In this document: positions 8,989-17,676 of the stretch, one piece after another
How the letters are laid out: every line of letters starts with the position of its first letter
Numbering within the stretch: the first letter of the stretch is position 1
Assembly (NCBI GenBank): GCA_018699755.1
Contig: JABIRQ010000113.1
Span: 1 to 37,039 of the forward strand
DNA length: 37,039 nt
Source of the DNA: Rhodospirillaceae bacterium
Lineage (GTDB): Bacteria; Pseudomonadota; Alphaproteobacteria; CADEGL01
Direction: 5' to 3'
Translations under genes and position numbers: made by a program
The notes under the pieces: generated by a model
The model's database searches: none
What the model was told of the DNA's origin: nothing
Seen by the model: the letters and a program-made list of their open reading frames with translations, nothing else

Positions 8989-9661
8989 CTTCGTTTCCCG
9001 TGCCTTCGTCCGTTTCGTTCGGCTTCTTCTCGTCCGGCGATGCCTGGGCGGCGGGCCGGGGCGGTTTGGGCGGTTTCGCCTCCACCGATTTCGGGGGGGC
9101 GGTCAGCATGGCGATGCGGCTCATGAAATCGGAGTCCCGGCGCTGGACCAGCAGGGCGATGCTGTCGGCCACCGCGTCCAGGAGGGTTTCGAGCCAGGGG
9201 CCGTCGGCCTTGGCGAAATCGCCCAGCACATGGCCGTACACCCGGTCCTTCTCGCCCGGATGGCCGATCCCCAGGCGCACGCGCCAGAAGTCCGGCCCGA
9301 TATGGCTGATGATGCTGCGGATGCCGTTATGACCGGCCGCGCCGCCGCCCAGCTTCACCTTGACCTTGCCCGGGCGGAGATCGATCTCATCGTAGAGCAC
9401 ATAGGCGTCGCCCGGCGCCATCTTGAAAAAGCGCAGGGCCTCGCCGACGGCCTGGCCGGACTCGTTCATGAAGGTCTGGGGTTTGAGCGCGAGGATCTTC
9501 TCGCCGTCGATCTTGCCCTCAGCGGCCAGGCCACCATGGCGCGCGCGCCAGGGGCCGAGGTCGTGGCGCCGATGAATCGCGTCCAGGACCATGAAGCCGA
9601 TGTTGTGGCGGTTGCGTTCGTAGCGCGGGCCCGGATTGCCCAGCCCGGCGAGCAGAAACAT
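8978..9661 (-). CDS. pth: Peptidyl-tRNA hydrolase
   Basis: Pth releases peptides from peptidyl-tRNAs that drop off the ribosome. The N-terminus (LLAGLGNPGPRYERNRHNIG) holds Asn9 and catalytic His19; FMNESGQ and YDEIDL supply the other substrate-binding Asn and catalytic Asp; GGAAGHNG is the conserved distal loop. At 227 aa it is longer than the typical 190-200 because of a Pro/Lys/Glu-rich tail (KPPKPPRPAAQASPDEKKPN), as often seen in alphaproteobacteria. It lies 27 bases after rplY and overlaps ychF. Confidence 0.97.
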   Translation of the reverse strand: MFLLAGLGNPGPRYERNRHNIGFMVLDAIHRRHDLGPWRARHGGLAAEGKIDGEKILALKPQTFMNESGQAVGEALRFFKMAPGDAYVLYDEIDLRPGKVKVKLGGGAAGHNGIRSIISHIGPDFWRVRLGIGHPGEKDRVYGHVLGDFAKADGPWLETLLDAVADSIALLVQRRDSDFMSRIAMLTAPPKSVEAKPPKPPRPAAQASPDEKKPNETDEGTGNEDGL

Positions 9662-9688
9662 GAGCGCGTTCCGGCGCCTGGAGGAGGA

Positions 9689-10378
9689 CTAGTCCTCCTT
9701 GCCGCCGTCCTTCTCGCCTTCGCCCTCTTCGCCTTCGCTCTCCTCGCCCTCTTCGCCTTCGCCCTCTTCGCCCTCTTCGCCTTCGGCGTCCTCGGGCTCT
9801 TCGGGTTCGACTTCGATGGTCGGGGCAACGAGGGTCGCAACCGTGAAGTCGCGGTCCTCGGCGGGGCGCACGCCGTCGGGAAGGGGCACGGCGCTGATAT
9901 GGATCGAATCGCCGACCTCGGTGCCGGTCAGGTCGACCACCAGATTCTCGGGGATGCTGCCGGCGCGGCAAATGACCTCGACTTCGAAGCGCACGACGTT
10001 CAGCACGCCGCCGCCCACCAGCCCCGGGCTCTGTTCTTCGTTGATGAATTCGACCGCCACGTCGACGTTGATCTGGGTGTTCTCGGTCACCCGTAGGAAA
10101 TCGACATGCAGGGGCGCGTCCGTGACCGGATGATGCTGCACGTCGCGGGGCAGGACCCGCGTCTTCGCCCCCTCGATCTCGACATCCAGCAGGGTGCCGA
10201 AGAAGGACGGCTTGCGCAGTTCGCGGTCCAGCAGGTTCGCCTCGATGGCGATCGATTCGGCGTCGCCGTCGCCGCCGTAGATGATCGCGGGCACACGGCC
10301 CTCGCGTCGCGTGGCGCGTGCGGCGCCGGTGCCCGATCCGCTGCGCTTGGTTGCAGCAAGTCCGTGTGTCTCAGCCAT
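9689..10378 (-). CDS. rplY: 50S ribosomal protein L25 / general stress protein Ctc
   Basis: L25 binds 5S rRNA in the large subunit. This 229-aa protein is the long, two-domain Ctc form: an N-terminal 5S-binding barrel (KRSGSGTGAARATRREGRVP, then AIIYG), a second beta domain (residues about 95-190), and a very acidic tail of about 40 residues built from repeated EEGEEGEG-type units. The tail is encoded by an imperfect DNA repeat of TTCGCCCTC-like steps around 9715-9805 on the plus strand, which could change length by slippage. It follows prs by 48 bases. Confidence 0.96.
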   Translation of the reverse strand: MAETHGLAATKRSGSGTGAARATRREGRVPAIIYGGDGDAESIAIEANLLDRELRKPSFFGTLLDVEIEGAKTRVLPRDVQHHPVTDAPLHVDFLRVTENTQINVDVAVEFINEEQSPGLVGGGVLNVVRFEVEVICRAGSIPENLVVDLTGTEVGDSIHISAVPLPDGVRPAEDRDFTVATLVAPTIEVEPEEPEDAEGEEGEEGEGEEGEESEGEEGEGEKDGGKED

Positions 10379-10426
10379 CGTCTTCTCTCCTGTCCGCGGG
10401 CCGCTCCGGGCGGCCGTGCGGAATTC

Positions 10427-11359
10427 CTAATCGAACAGGCTGGATACCGAGGATTCCTCGCTTATCCGCCTGATAGCTTCGCCCAGCAGCGGTGCCACGG
10501 TGAGCTGCCGGATACGGCTCGAAACGCGGACCGCCTCCGTCGCCGTGATCGAATCGGTGATCACCATCTGCTCGATCGGCGAAGCGGCGATCCGGCCCAC
10601 CGCACCGCCGCTCAACACGCCGTGCGAGACGTAGGCATGGACCGAAACGGCCCCGCGATCCATCAGCGCGACGGCGGCGTTGCACAGGGTGCCTGCCGAA
10701 TCGACGATGTCATCCACCAGGATGCAGCGCCGGTTCTCGATGTCGCCGATGATGTTCATAACCTCGGATTCACCGGCGCGTTCGCGGCGCTTATCTATGA
10801 TTGCGAGGTCCGCGTCAAGGCGGCGCGCGATGATGCGCGCGCGCACCACGCCGCCCACGTCGGGCGACACGATGACCAGGTCGTCGCCGTTGAACTGCTC
10901 CTTGATGTCTTCGACGAAGACCGGGGCGGCGAAGAGGTTGTCGGTCGGGATGTCGAAGAAGCCCTGGATCTGGCCCGCATGCAAATCCATGGTCAGAACC
11001 CGGTTGGCCCCGGCCGTGGTGACGATATCGGCGACCAGCTTGGCCGATATCGGCGTTCGCGGCCCGGTCTTGCGGTCCTGCCGGGCATAGCCGTAATAAG
11101 GGATGACGGCCGTGATGCGCCGGGCCGAGGCACGCTTGAGCGCGTCGAGGCAGACCAGCAGCTCCATCAAATGGTCGTTGGCGGGATAACTCGTCGACTG
11201 GATGATGAAGACGTCCTCGCCTCGGATATTATCGAGCAGTTCGACGAATATCTCCATGTCGGAGAAGCGCCGAATGCTGACTCCGGTGAGGGAGACGTCG
11301 AGATAAGCGGAAATCGCCTCGGCCAACGGCCGATTGCTGTTGCCGGCGATGATTTTCAT
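10427..11359 (-). CDS. prs: Ribose-phosphate pyrophosphokinase
   Basis: Prs makes PRPP from ribose 5-phosphate and ATP for nucleotide, histidine and tryptophan synthesis. The 310-aa protein starts MKIIAGNSNRPLAEAISAYL, has the ATP/metal segment YGYARQDRKTGPRTPISAKL, the divalent-cation signature VLTMDLHAGQIQGFFDIP and the PRPP loop ILVDDIVDSAGT. Length and motifs match class I enzymes. It heads the prs-rplY-pth-ychF transcription string; its promoter should lie in 11360-11506, but I could not pick one. Confidence 0.98.
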   Translation of the reverse strand: MKIIAGNSNRPLAEAISAYLDVSLTGVSIRRFSDMEIFVELLDNIRGEDVFIIQSTSYPANDHLMELLVCLDALKRASARRITAVIPYYGYARQDRKTGPRTPISAKLVADIVTTAGANRVLTMDLHAGQIQGFFDIPTDNLFAAPVFVEDIKEQFNGDDLVIVSPDVGGVVRARIIARRLDADLAIIDKRRERAGESEVMNIIGDIENRRCILVDDIVDSAGTLCNAAVALMDRGAVSVHAYVSHGVLSGGAVGRIAASPIEQMVITDSITATEAVRVSSRIRQLTVAPLLGEAIRRISEESSVSSLFD

Positions 11360-11506
11360 GCGCGCCGCGATCCGTTCGATTCGTGAGCTGATTCGCTGGA
11401 AATTACGCTACGGACCTCCCCCGGCCCGACAGGCGCGGCAATCTAACAACCCTCGGCGGGGCTGTAAACGACCGAACGCCAGGCGGATGCCCGCCGCGCG
11501 ATTCGG

Positions 11507-11989
11507 TCAATAGAGGGCGAGGATGAGCAGGGCCGATGCGGTGAGACAGCCGACCACCCGGCCATGGTTCCAGGCCGTCCAGATCGAGAGGTATCGGCGC
11601 CACAACGCGGCGTCCTCGGCCCTCTCGGCGCTGCTCGCGGCGGCCAGCGCCCGGTTCAGCGGCACGTTGAAGGCCATCGTCACCAGGATGCCGCCGACCA
11701 GATACAGCGCGCCGCCGGCTGCGAGCCAGGGCGCATGGGGCGCGCTCCAATCCGCCAGCGAAAGGGCGAGGAGCACGGCGCAGAGGGCGCCCGTCCCGAA
11801 GAAGACGGCAAAGAACAGCGGGTTGAGAATGGCGAGGTTGATCGACTGCATCGCGGCCATGCCCCGATGCGCGGGCAAACGGTCGAGTGCGGGCATCACG
11901 CAGACGGAAAACGCGAAGAAAAGGCCGCCGATCAGGGCACTGCCGAGCGCCGCCGGCAAAGCGAGGACGAACAGGAGCGTGGCAGTCAT
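11507..11989 (-). CDS. DUF1772 (anthrone oxygenase-like) membrane protein
   Basis: A 160-aa inner-membrane protein with four hydrophobic segments (about residues 4-28, 48-75, 84-105 and 140-158). The pattern SVCVMPALDRLPAHRGMAAM, FFAVFFGTGA, NVPLNRALA and IWTAWNHGR(V) matches the DUF1772 family. Fungal relatives are called anthrone oxygenases, but the bacterial role is unknown. It appears to be transcribed alone, in the same direction as prs downstream. Confidence 0.85.
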   Translation of the reverse strand: MTATLLFVLALPAALGSALIGGLFFAFSVCVMPALDRLPAHRGMAAMQSINLAILNPLFFAVFFGTGALCAVLLALSLADWSAPHAPWLAAGGALYLVGGILVTMAFNVPLNRALAAASSAERAEDAALWRRYLSIWTAWNHGRVVGCLTASALLILALY

Positions 11990-12082
11990 CGCACTCCGTT
12001 TCGGATGCGGGCGGTTTCCGCATCCCGCCTGCCGCGGGGCTGCCGCCTTAGACGGCCCAGGGGCCGAGGGACGCGCCCGACG

Positions 12083-12247
12083 CTAGGCTTGGTCTTCGGA
12101 GTCGGCCGCGGGCGGTGCGTCCGGGTTGCTTTCTTCCTTACGCATCTCGGCCTCGATCCGCTTGGCCTCAGCCTTGGCGGCCTTCTTTTCCTTCTTGCGG
12201 AGCTCGCGCTGGTGCTTCTCGAAGCTGTAATTGGGTTTACGGGCCAT
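12083..12247 (-). CDS. Small charged, coiled-coil-like conserved protein (54 aa)
   Basis: The frame starts MARKPNYSFEKHQRELRKKE and continues as a Lys/Glu/Ala-rich helix before an acidic Pro/Ala/Asp tail. A strong ribosome site (AGGAAGG) sits five bases before the ATG, which supports real translation despite the short length. The family resembles small, uncharacterised alphaproteobacterial proteins of the 'RKPNYxFEKxQRE' type. I infer a soluble helical protein, possibly nucleic-acid or ribosome associated; no function is known to me. It follows the RNA helicase gene by 61 bases on the same strand. Confidence 0.75.
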   Translation of the reverse strand: MARKPNYSFEKHQRELRKKEKKAAKAEAKRIEAEMRKEESNPDAPPAADSEDQA

Positions 12248-12308
12248 GGTTCCTTCCTGGTCGGATCGGTGGTGGGAATTCTAGGGTCGCGCGCCGCAGG
12301 CGCAAGGC

Positions 12309-13544
12309 TCAGGCGGCGCGGTTCGCATGATCGCCGCGGCGGCGCGGACGGTTGTTCCGCCGGCGCGGCCCTGCGGGCTTGCCGCCGCGTGGGCTCTCCG
12401 GCGCGGCGACCCGGGGCGGCATCGTGCCGCCTTCCACCGCGATCGGCTTGCGGATCAGCGCGTTGATGGCACGCAGATAGTCGCGTTCGCTGGAATCGCA
12501 GAACGATATCGCCGCGCCGCCGGCACCCGCCCGGGCGGTCCGCCCGATCCGGTGGACATAGACCTCGGCCTCGTTCGGCAAGTCGAAGTTGACGACGTGG
12601 CTCACCCCGGTGACGTCGATGCCGCGGGCGGCGATATCGGTCGCCACCAGCACACGGACGCGGCCCTGGCGAAAGCTTTCCAACGCGCGCTGGCGCGCGT
12701 TCTGGGCCTTGTCGCCGTGGATGGCCTCGCAAGCGATTCCGGCCTTGGCGAGCTGCTTCGCGACCCGGTCGGCGCGCCGCTTCGTGCGGGTGAAGGCGAT
12801 GACGCGCGAGAAGCTCTCATCGGCCATCAGATCGCATAGCAAGCCGAATTTCCCCGGCCCTTCGACGAAATGCACGGTCTGGCGAATCGCAGCGACCGTG
12901 ACGGCCTTGGGCGCGATGTCGATGCGTGTCGGCTCGTGCAGGATCTCGCGGGCGAGACGCGTCACCTCCGGCGGCATGGTCGCCGAGAACAGGAGCGATT
13001 GCCTGTCGCGGGGCAGGGCCCTGATGATCTTCCGCACGTCCGGGATGAAACCCATGTCGAGCATGCGGTCCGCTTCATCGAGCACTAGATGCTCGACGAA
13101 GCCGAGATCGAGATGGCCCTGGGCCACGAGATCGAGTAGCCGGCCCGGGGTGGCGACGACGATGTCGACGCCGCGCCGCAGGCGGTCGGTCTGGCGGCGT
13201 TGCGGGACGCCGCCGAAAATCACCGAGACCCGCAGGCCGGAATTCTTGCCGTAGGCGGCGAAGCTGTCGGCGATCTGGGCCGCCAATTCGCGCGTCGGCG
13301 CGAGGATAAGGGCGCGCGCCTCGCGCCGGCGCTGCCCCAAGCTCAACTGCTGCACGATGGGCAGGGCGAAGGCCGCGGTCTTGCCGGTGCCCGTCTGGGC
13401 AATGCCGATCACGTCCTCGCCGTCGAGCAGCAAGGGGATGGCGCGGACCTGAATGGGGGTGGGGGTGTCGTAACCCCTGGCGGCGAGCACGCGGCGAATG
13501 GGCTCGTCCACGCCAAGGTCGGTAAAGGTCGATAGGTTGGTCAA
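12309..13544 (-). CDS. rhlE: DEAD-box ATP-dependent RNA helicase, RhlE type
   Basis: The 411-aa protein has the full DEAD-box set: the Q motif region (TPTPIQVRAIP), AQTGTGKT, PTRELAAQI, TPGRLLDL, DEADRMLDMGF, SATMP, ATDIAARGIDV and HRIGRTARAG. It ends with a short basic tail (GPRRRNNRPRRRGDHANRAA). The motifs and length fit RhlE, which acts in ribosome assembly and RNA decay, often at low temperature. The start is unusual: the only plausible initiation codon is TTG 13544, with a weak ribosome site, since no ATG or GTG lies in frame just upstream. A cold shock gene lies upstream on the same strand. Confidence 0.94.
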   Translation of the reverse strand: MTNLSTFTDLGVDEPIRRVLAARGYDTPTPIQVRAIPLLLDGEDVIGIAQTGTGKTAAFALPIVQQLSLGQRRREARALILAPTRELAAQIADSFAAYGKNSGLRVSVIFGGVPQRRQTDRLRRGVDIVVATPGRLLDLVAQGHLDLGFVEHLVLDEADRMLDMGFIPDVRKIIRALPRDRQSLLFSATMPPEVTRLAREILHEPTRIDIAPKAVTVAAIRQTVHFVEGPGKFGLLCDLMADESFSRVIAFTRTKRRADRVAKQLAKAGIACEAIHGDKAQNARQRALESFRQGRVRVLVATDIAARGIDVTGVSHVVNFDLPNEAEVYVHRIGRTARAGAGGAAISFCDSSERDYLRAINALIRKPIAVEGGTMPPRVAAPESPRGGKPAGPRRRNNRPRRRGDHANRAA

Positions 13545-13793
13545 GAGAGTGGATCTTTCTGTTGTCTCTATACGGGCGCGCTTATGGCCCCGCTGGGTCG
13601 CCGGCCAACAAGAATGCGGGCCGGCGGGCCCATAGGTTACGGGCGCCCGTCGGATGTTTCGCGTCCACGCGCGTCTGGAGGCGTTGAGGAGTAAAGGAAT
13701 AAATCCCGCGATGGGACCGTTCGAACGGAACGGAATTTGCGCGATCGCGGGCTCTTCGAGCGTATCCCGAAGAAAAGGAAACGGCCTGCGGCG

Positions 13794-14003
13794 CTATTCC
13801 GCCTGCAGGTTCACGGCCTTGGGGCCACGCGTGTCCGGCTGGATCTCGAAGGTCAGCTTCTGGCCTTCCTGAAGGTCGGACATGCCGGCGGCCTCGACGG
13901 CGGAGATATGGACGAACACGTCCTTGGATCCGTCATCGGGGGCGATGAAGCCGTAGCCCCGGGCATTGTTGAAGAATTTTACGGTACCTGTGGTCATCGT
14001 CAT
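13794..14003 (-). CDS. Cold shock protein (CspA family)
   Basis: A 69-aa single cold-shock domain that binds single-stranded RNA and DNA. The RNP1 motif (ARGYGFIAP, after GTVKFFN) and RNP2 motif (DVFVHISAV) are intact. Two in-frame ATG codons are possible (14003 and 13997). Upstream on the minus strand is a gap of more than 400 bases with an AT-richer patch at about 14140-14270, as expected for a long leader of a temperature-responsive csp gene, although no defined element was recognised. It is followed 249 bases later by the RNA helicase gene. Confidence 0.96.
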   Translation of the reverse strand: MTMTTGTVKFFNNARGYGFIAPDDGSKDVFVHISAVEAAGMSDLQEGQKLTFEIQPDTRGPKAVNLQAE

Positions 14004-14433
14004 GCTTTCACTTGAAGGTTGTCCGGGCGGAATTGGTTCCGTCCGGGGCGCGTGTCCATACAGATTTTTGAGGGAGCAATGGCCCGCCGCATGGCGGCGG
14101 ATTGGTCACAGAAAAGACTGTCGAACCGTCACGGACCTCATATGCCCACAATGGCGCGGATTTGCAAGCAATTTTCGAATGGCCAAAAATTCGCGCCGGT
14201 CGATGGTAAATGAAGTCCAATAGAAACGCTTTTCTCGATTTCAAAATCCTTGCGCTCATGAAACGAATACTTACCGGGTGCCGGCGGCGCCCGCGGCGTG
14301 GCGCGGGCGCCCCGGCCGGCCTGCCAATTTTGTCGTCTCGGGCACGTGGATTCCGTGGCGTATGCGCTATGATGCGAAACCGGGTGCGGTGGCAATTGCC
14401 GCCGCGGCTTTCGTGAATGAGGGAGAGGCGAAG
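14004..14433. other. Divergent intergenic region between csp and the molybdopterin subunit gene
   Basis: This 430-base region must hold the csp leader and promoter (minus) and the promoter of the oxidoreductase gene (plus). Its middle (about 14140-14270) is AT-richer than its surroundings. The oxidoreductase frame is open from 14278 but the extension has no ribosome site and unlikely composition. I see no gene and no secure promoter. Confidence 0.5.
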
Positions 14434-16722
14434 ATGGATGCAAGCGGTGGTGCGGAGCTGAAATCGGTCGGCAAGCGGCCGATCCGTCCCGACGGCTGGG
14501 ACAAGGTCACGGGTCGTGCGGAGTTCGGCGCCGATCTCTCTGCCCCCGGCATGCTGGTCGGCAGGATTCTGCGTAGCCCCCATGCCCATGCCCGCATCAA
14601 ATCCATCGACACTTCGAAGGCGGAAGCGTTGCCGGGCGTGAAATCGGTGGTCACGGCCGCCGACATGCCGGTGGTGAGTTGGGAGCCCGACGTCATGGGA
14701 TACGTCCCCGCCAACTACGGGCACATCTCCGAGAACACCATAGCGCGTGACAAGGTGCTCTACGACGGGCACGCCATCGCCGCCGTCGCCGCGACCAGCG
14801 CGCGGATCGCCGAGAAGGCGCTCGGCCTGATCAAGGTCGAATACGAAATCCTGCCTCATGTCCTCGACGTGTCCGAAGCGATGCGGCCCGATGCGCCGAT
14901 CCTGCACGAGCGGCTGCGCACCGAGGGCTTGGGCAAGAAGACGCGCAAGGCTTCGAACACCGCTCTGCGGGTCGAGTATTCGATCGGCGATGTCGATGCC
15001 GGCTTCGCCAAGGCCGATGTGATCGTCGAGCGGACTTTCCGCACCAAGCCCGTCCACCAGGGCTATATCGAGCCCCAGGCGGTCCTCGCCAGTGCGTCCC
15101 ACGACGGCCATGTGGACATCTGGTGTTCGACCCAGTCCCAATTCGTCGTGCGCACGGTCTGTTCCAAGATCCTGGGCATGAAGACCTCGCAGATCCGGGT
15201 CTATCCGACCGAGATCGGCGGGGGGTTCGGCGGCAAGATCATTCCGTTGATCGAGCCGGTCGCGGCCCTGCTGTCGCGCAAGTCCGGGCGGCCGGTGAAG
15301 ATGGTCGCCAGCCGCGAGGAAGTGTTCCGCGCGATGGGCAACGCCCCGGGCAGCCACAGCAAGGTCAGGATGGGGGCGATGCGCGACGGCAGGATCGTCG
15401 CGGCCGATATCGAGGTGAAGCTCCAGGCCGGCGCCTATCCCGGCGCGCCGATCCAGTCGGGCGCGGGCCGCGCCTTCGGCTTCTACTACATCGAGAACGC
15501 GCGCGCGGTCGGCTACGACGTCGTGGTCAACCAACCGAAAACCAGCGCCTATCGGGCGCCGGGCGCGCCTTGCGCCCTGTTCGCGGTGGAGAGCGTCGTC
15601 GACGATCTCGCCAAGAAACTGGAGATGGACCCGCTCGAGCTGCGCATCATCAACGAGGCGCGCGAGGGCACGAGCACGGTCATGGGGCCGCCCTTCAACG
15701 TCATCGGTTGCGACGAGGTGCTGCGCACGGCCAAGGCCCATCCGCACTATTCCGCACCGCTCAAGAAGGGGCAGGGGCGCGGCGTGGCTTGCGGCTTCTG
15801 GTTCAACAGCGGCGGCGAGTCGAGCGCGACCCTGACGATCAATGAGGACGGCACGGCGGCCCTGGTCTCGGGCAGCCCGGACCTGAGCGGTACGCGCATT
15901 TCCCTGGCCCAGATGGCGGCCGAGGAATTGGGCATCGACGTCTCGCTGATCACGCCCACGGTCGGCGATACCGGTTCCGTCGGCTACACCTTCCTGACCG
16001 GCGGCAGCCGCGTCACCTTCGCCACCGGCATCGCAGTGGTCGAGGCCTCGCGCGATGTCGTCCGCCAAGCCTGCGAGCGGGCCGCCAAGCAGTGGGATAT
16101 TCCGGCCGAGGCGGTGAAATGGGAAGACGGCCACGCCCTGCCGGTCAGCCCGAACGCGGGCGATTTCCCGCCGATGAGCCTGGCCGAGATCGCCGCGAGC
16201 ACGACCAAGACCGGCGGCCCGATCGCGGTCAGCAAATCGGTCGATGCGCCGCATCTCGTCGGGCCCGGCTTCGGCACCCATATCTGTGACGTCGATGTCG
16301 ATCGCGACACCGGCCGGGTGACGGTCCTGCGCTACACGGTGGTCCAGGATGTCGGACGGGCGATCCATCCGTCCTATGTCGAGGGCCAGCTCCAGGGCGG
16401 CGCTTCGCAAGGTATCGGCTGGGCGCTGAACGAGGAGATGTTCCACGGCGCGGACGGACGGCTGCAGAATGCGGGCTTCCTGGATTACCGTATTCCGCTG
16501 ACCTCCGATCTGCCGATGATCGACACGGCCCTGGTGGAAGTGCCGAACATTCATCACCCCTACGGCGTGCGCGGCGTCGGCGAAACGGCGATCTGTCCGC
16601 CGGCCGCGGCGGTGGCCTTGGCCGTCAGCAACGCCATCGGCATCCGCATGACCGAGCTGCCGCTCTCCCCGACCCGCATCCTCGCGGCCCTCAAGGCGAA
16701 GGACGCGAACGGCGCGGGCTGA
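14434..16722 (+). CDS. Xanthine dehydrogenase family protein, molybdopterin-binding subunit
   Basis: The 762-aa protein is the large, molybdenum-cofactor subunit of the xanthine oxidase/CoxL superfamily. It opens with KRPIRPDGWDKVTGRAEFGA and RSPHAHARI (a/b hammerhead domain), then the cofactor motifs EIGGGFGGK, SAYRAPGAP in the active-site loop, and GVRGVGETA with the catalytic Glu near the C-terminus. The loop is not the AYxCSFR of form I CO dehydrogenase, so a hydroxylase acting on an aromatic or N-heterocyclic substrate is more likely. GGGAGAGG upstream of ATG 14434 fixes the start. Unusually, no FAD-binding or 2Fe-2S subunit gene lies beside it; those partners must be elsewhere or different. 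Cofactor genes moaDE, moeA and mobB are in the same window. Confidence 0.93.
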   Translation: MDASGGAELKSVGKRPIRPDGWDKVTGRAEFGADLSAPGMLVGRILRSPHAHARIKSIDTSKAEALPGVKSVVTAADMPVVSWEPDVMGYVPANYGHISENTIARDKVLYDGHAIAAVAATSARIAEKALGLIKVEYEILPHVLDVSEAMRPDAPILHERLRTEGLGKKTRKASNTALRVEYSIGDVDAGFAKADVIVERTFRTKPVHQGYIEPQAVLASASHDGHVDIWCSTQSQFVVRTVCSKILGMKTSQIRVYPTEIGGGFGGKIIPLIEPVAALLSRKSGRPVKMVASREEVFRAMGNAPGSHSKVRMGAMRDGRIVAADIEVKLQAGAYPGAPIQSGAGRAFGFYYIENARAVGYDVVVNQPKTSAYRAPGAPCALFAVESVVDDLAKKLEMDPLELRIINEAREGTSTVMGPPFNVIGCDEVLRTAKAHPHYSAPLKKGQGRGVACGFWFNSGGESSATLTINEDGTAALVSGSPDLSGTRISLAQMAAEELGIDVSLITPTVGDTGSVGYTFLTGGSRVTFATGIAVVEASRDVVRQACERAAKQWDIPAEAVKWEDGHALPVSPNAGDFPPMSLAEIAASTTKTGGPIAVSKSVDAPHLVGPGFGTHICDVDVDRDTGRVTVLRYTVVQDVGRAIHPSYVEGQLQGGASQGIGWALNEEMFHGADGRLQNAGFLDYRIPLTSDLPMIDTALVEVPNIHHPYGVRGVGETAICPPAAAVALAVSNAIGIRMTELPLSPTRILAALKAKDANGAG

Positions 16723-16736
16723 GGACGGGAAGAACC

Positions 16737-16772
16737 GCCGCTTCCCTTCTCCTGACGGGGAGGGGAGGCGGC
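16737..16772. terminator. Hairpin between convergent genes, likely bidirectional terminator
   Basis: The arms gccgcttcccttctcc and ggggaggggaggcggc pair over 16 positions (three G-U) around a tgac loop. It sits between the convergent oxidoreductase and lipoprotein genes. There is no T-run, so it may be a repeat-type stem rather than a classic intrinsic terminator. Confidence 0.5.
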
Positions 16773-16773
16773 C

Positions 16774-17676
16774 CTAGAACTTCGGGTTCGGCTCGCTGAG
16801 GCGCTCCAGGATGGCGGTGATGCCTTCGGCGGCGCCGCCCGCGGCGGCATAGGCCGTTTCGCCCCAATGGCCGTCGAGCGCGCCCTCGGGCACCACGTTC
16901 TCCAGATTGACCACGCCGACCTCCTCGCCGCCGGGGGTCATCACGCTCCAGCTCATCGCCACTTTCTGGGCTCCCGAGCGGGGCGTGCCGGCCTCGACGG
17001 TGCCCATGATGACGGCCGTCGCCTCGGTCAGGTCGTTGGTCACCTCGTAGCCGGCTTGTTCGAGGAAATAGCGGATGGCCCGGGGAAGCTGCTGGTCGCC
17101 GTCGCCGGGCGCACCTTTCACCGGCATGATCGCCACGACAGCGCGCGCGCGCGATCCCGTTCCGACGCCGGGCAGTTCCTCCTGGATGAAAGACGCGACC
17201 TGGGGCGCCGCGCCGCCCGTGATCTGTTCGACGGTGGTGTCCTGGCCCTGCTCCCAGGCCTGTTGCGCGACCGTCTCATGCTGCAGGTGGCTGCCGACCA
17301 GGCCGCCTTCATGGTCGCGCAACTCCCACAGCACCAGAAGTTTGCTTTGGCTTTCGTCGATCGGCGACGCGGCGATCCGCGCCGTTAGGAAATAACTGGC
17401 GGCGTTCCGGATGGTGGTGCTCGCGGGCACGTTGGCCTCGGCCAGGGCTTCCGCCATCGCCTCGGCCAGCTTGTCCGCTGTCTCCGCGTCCACGCCCTCG
17501 ATCTTGCTGACCAGGATGCCCTGGCTGTCGGGCATGGCGAGCAGGGCCTGCTCTTCCTCCCCGACCCGGCCGCCATGGGCGAAGGGCTGGGGCGGCGGCG
17601 GGCAGGCCGCGAGCGCGGGCAGCAGGGCGAGGAACAGGCCGCTGCGCAACGCTCGGCGCAGGTGGCTAGAGAACAC
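16774..17676 (-). CDS. Putative lipoprotein of unknown function
   Basis: The 300-aa product starts with a basic n-region and hydrophobic core ending in the lipobox LAAC (Cys25), so it should be lipidated and membrane anchored; a proline stretch (PPPPQP) follows the cysteine. The mature part alternates helices and strands in two similar halves: each contains an Ala-rich helix, then a segment like MSWSVMTPGGEEVG or LLVLWELRDHEGGLVG followed by an acidic helix, hinting at an internal duplication. I do not recognise a named domain. The start is GTG 17676, overlapping the stop of a possible 21-aa ORF. It is the last gene of the hldD-lgt string, so the enzyme that lipidates it is encoded upstream in the same direction. 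Confidence 0.8.
   Translation of the reverse strand: MFSSHLRRALRSGLFLALLPALAACPPPPQPFAHGGRVGEEEQALLAMPDSQGILVSKIEGVDAETADKLAEAMAEALAEANVPASTTIRNAASYFLTARIAASPIDESQSKLLVLWELRDHEGGLVGSHLQHETVAQQAWEQGQDTTVEQITGGAAPQVASFIQEELPGVGTGSRARAVVAIMPVKGAPGDGDQQLPRAIRYFLEQAGYEVTNDLTEATAVIMGTVEAGTPRSGAQKVAMSWSVMTPGGEEVGVVNLENVVPEGALDGHWGETAYAAAGGAAEGITAILERLSEPNPKF

Noticed and set aside
14278..14433. N-terminal extension of the molybdopterin subunit
   Set aside because: The ribosome site and family alignment support ATG 14434; the extension is low-complexity and crosses the promoter region.
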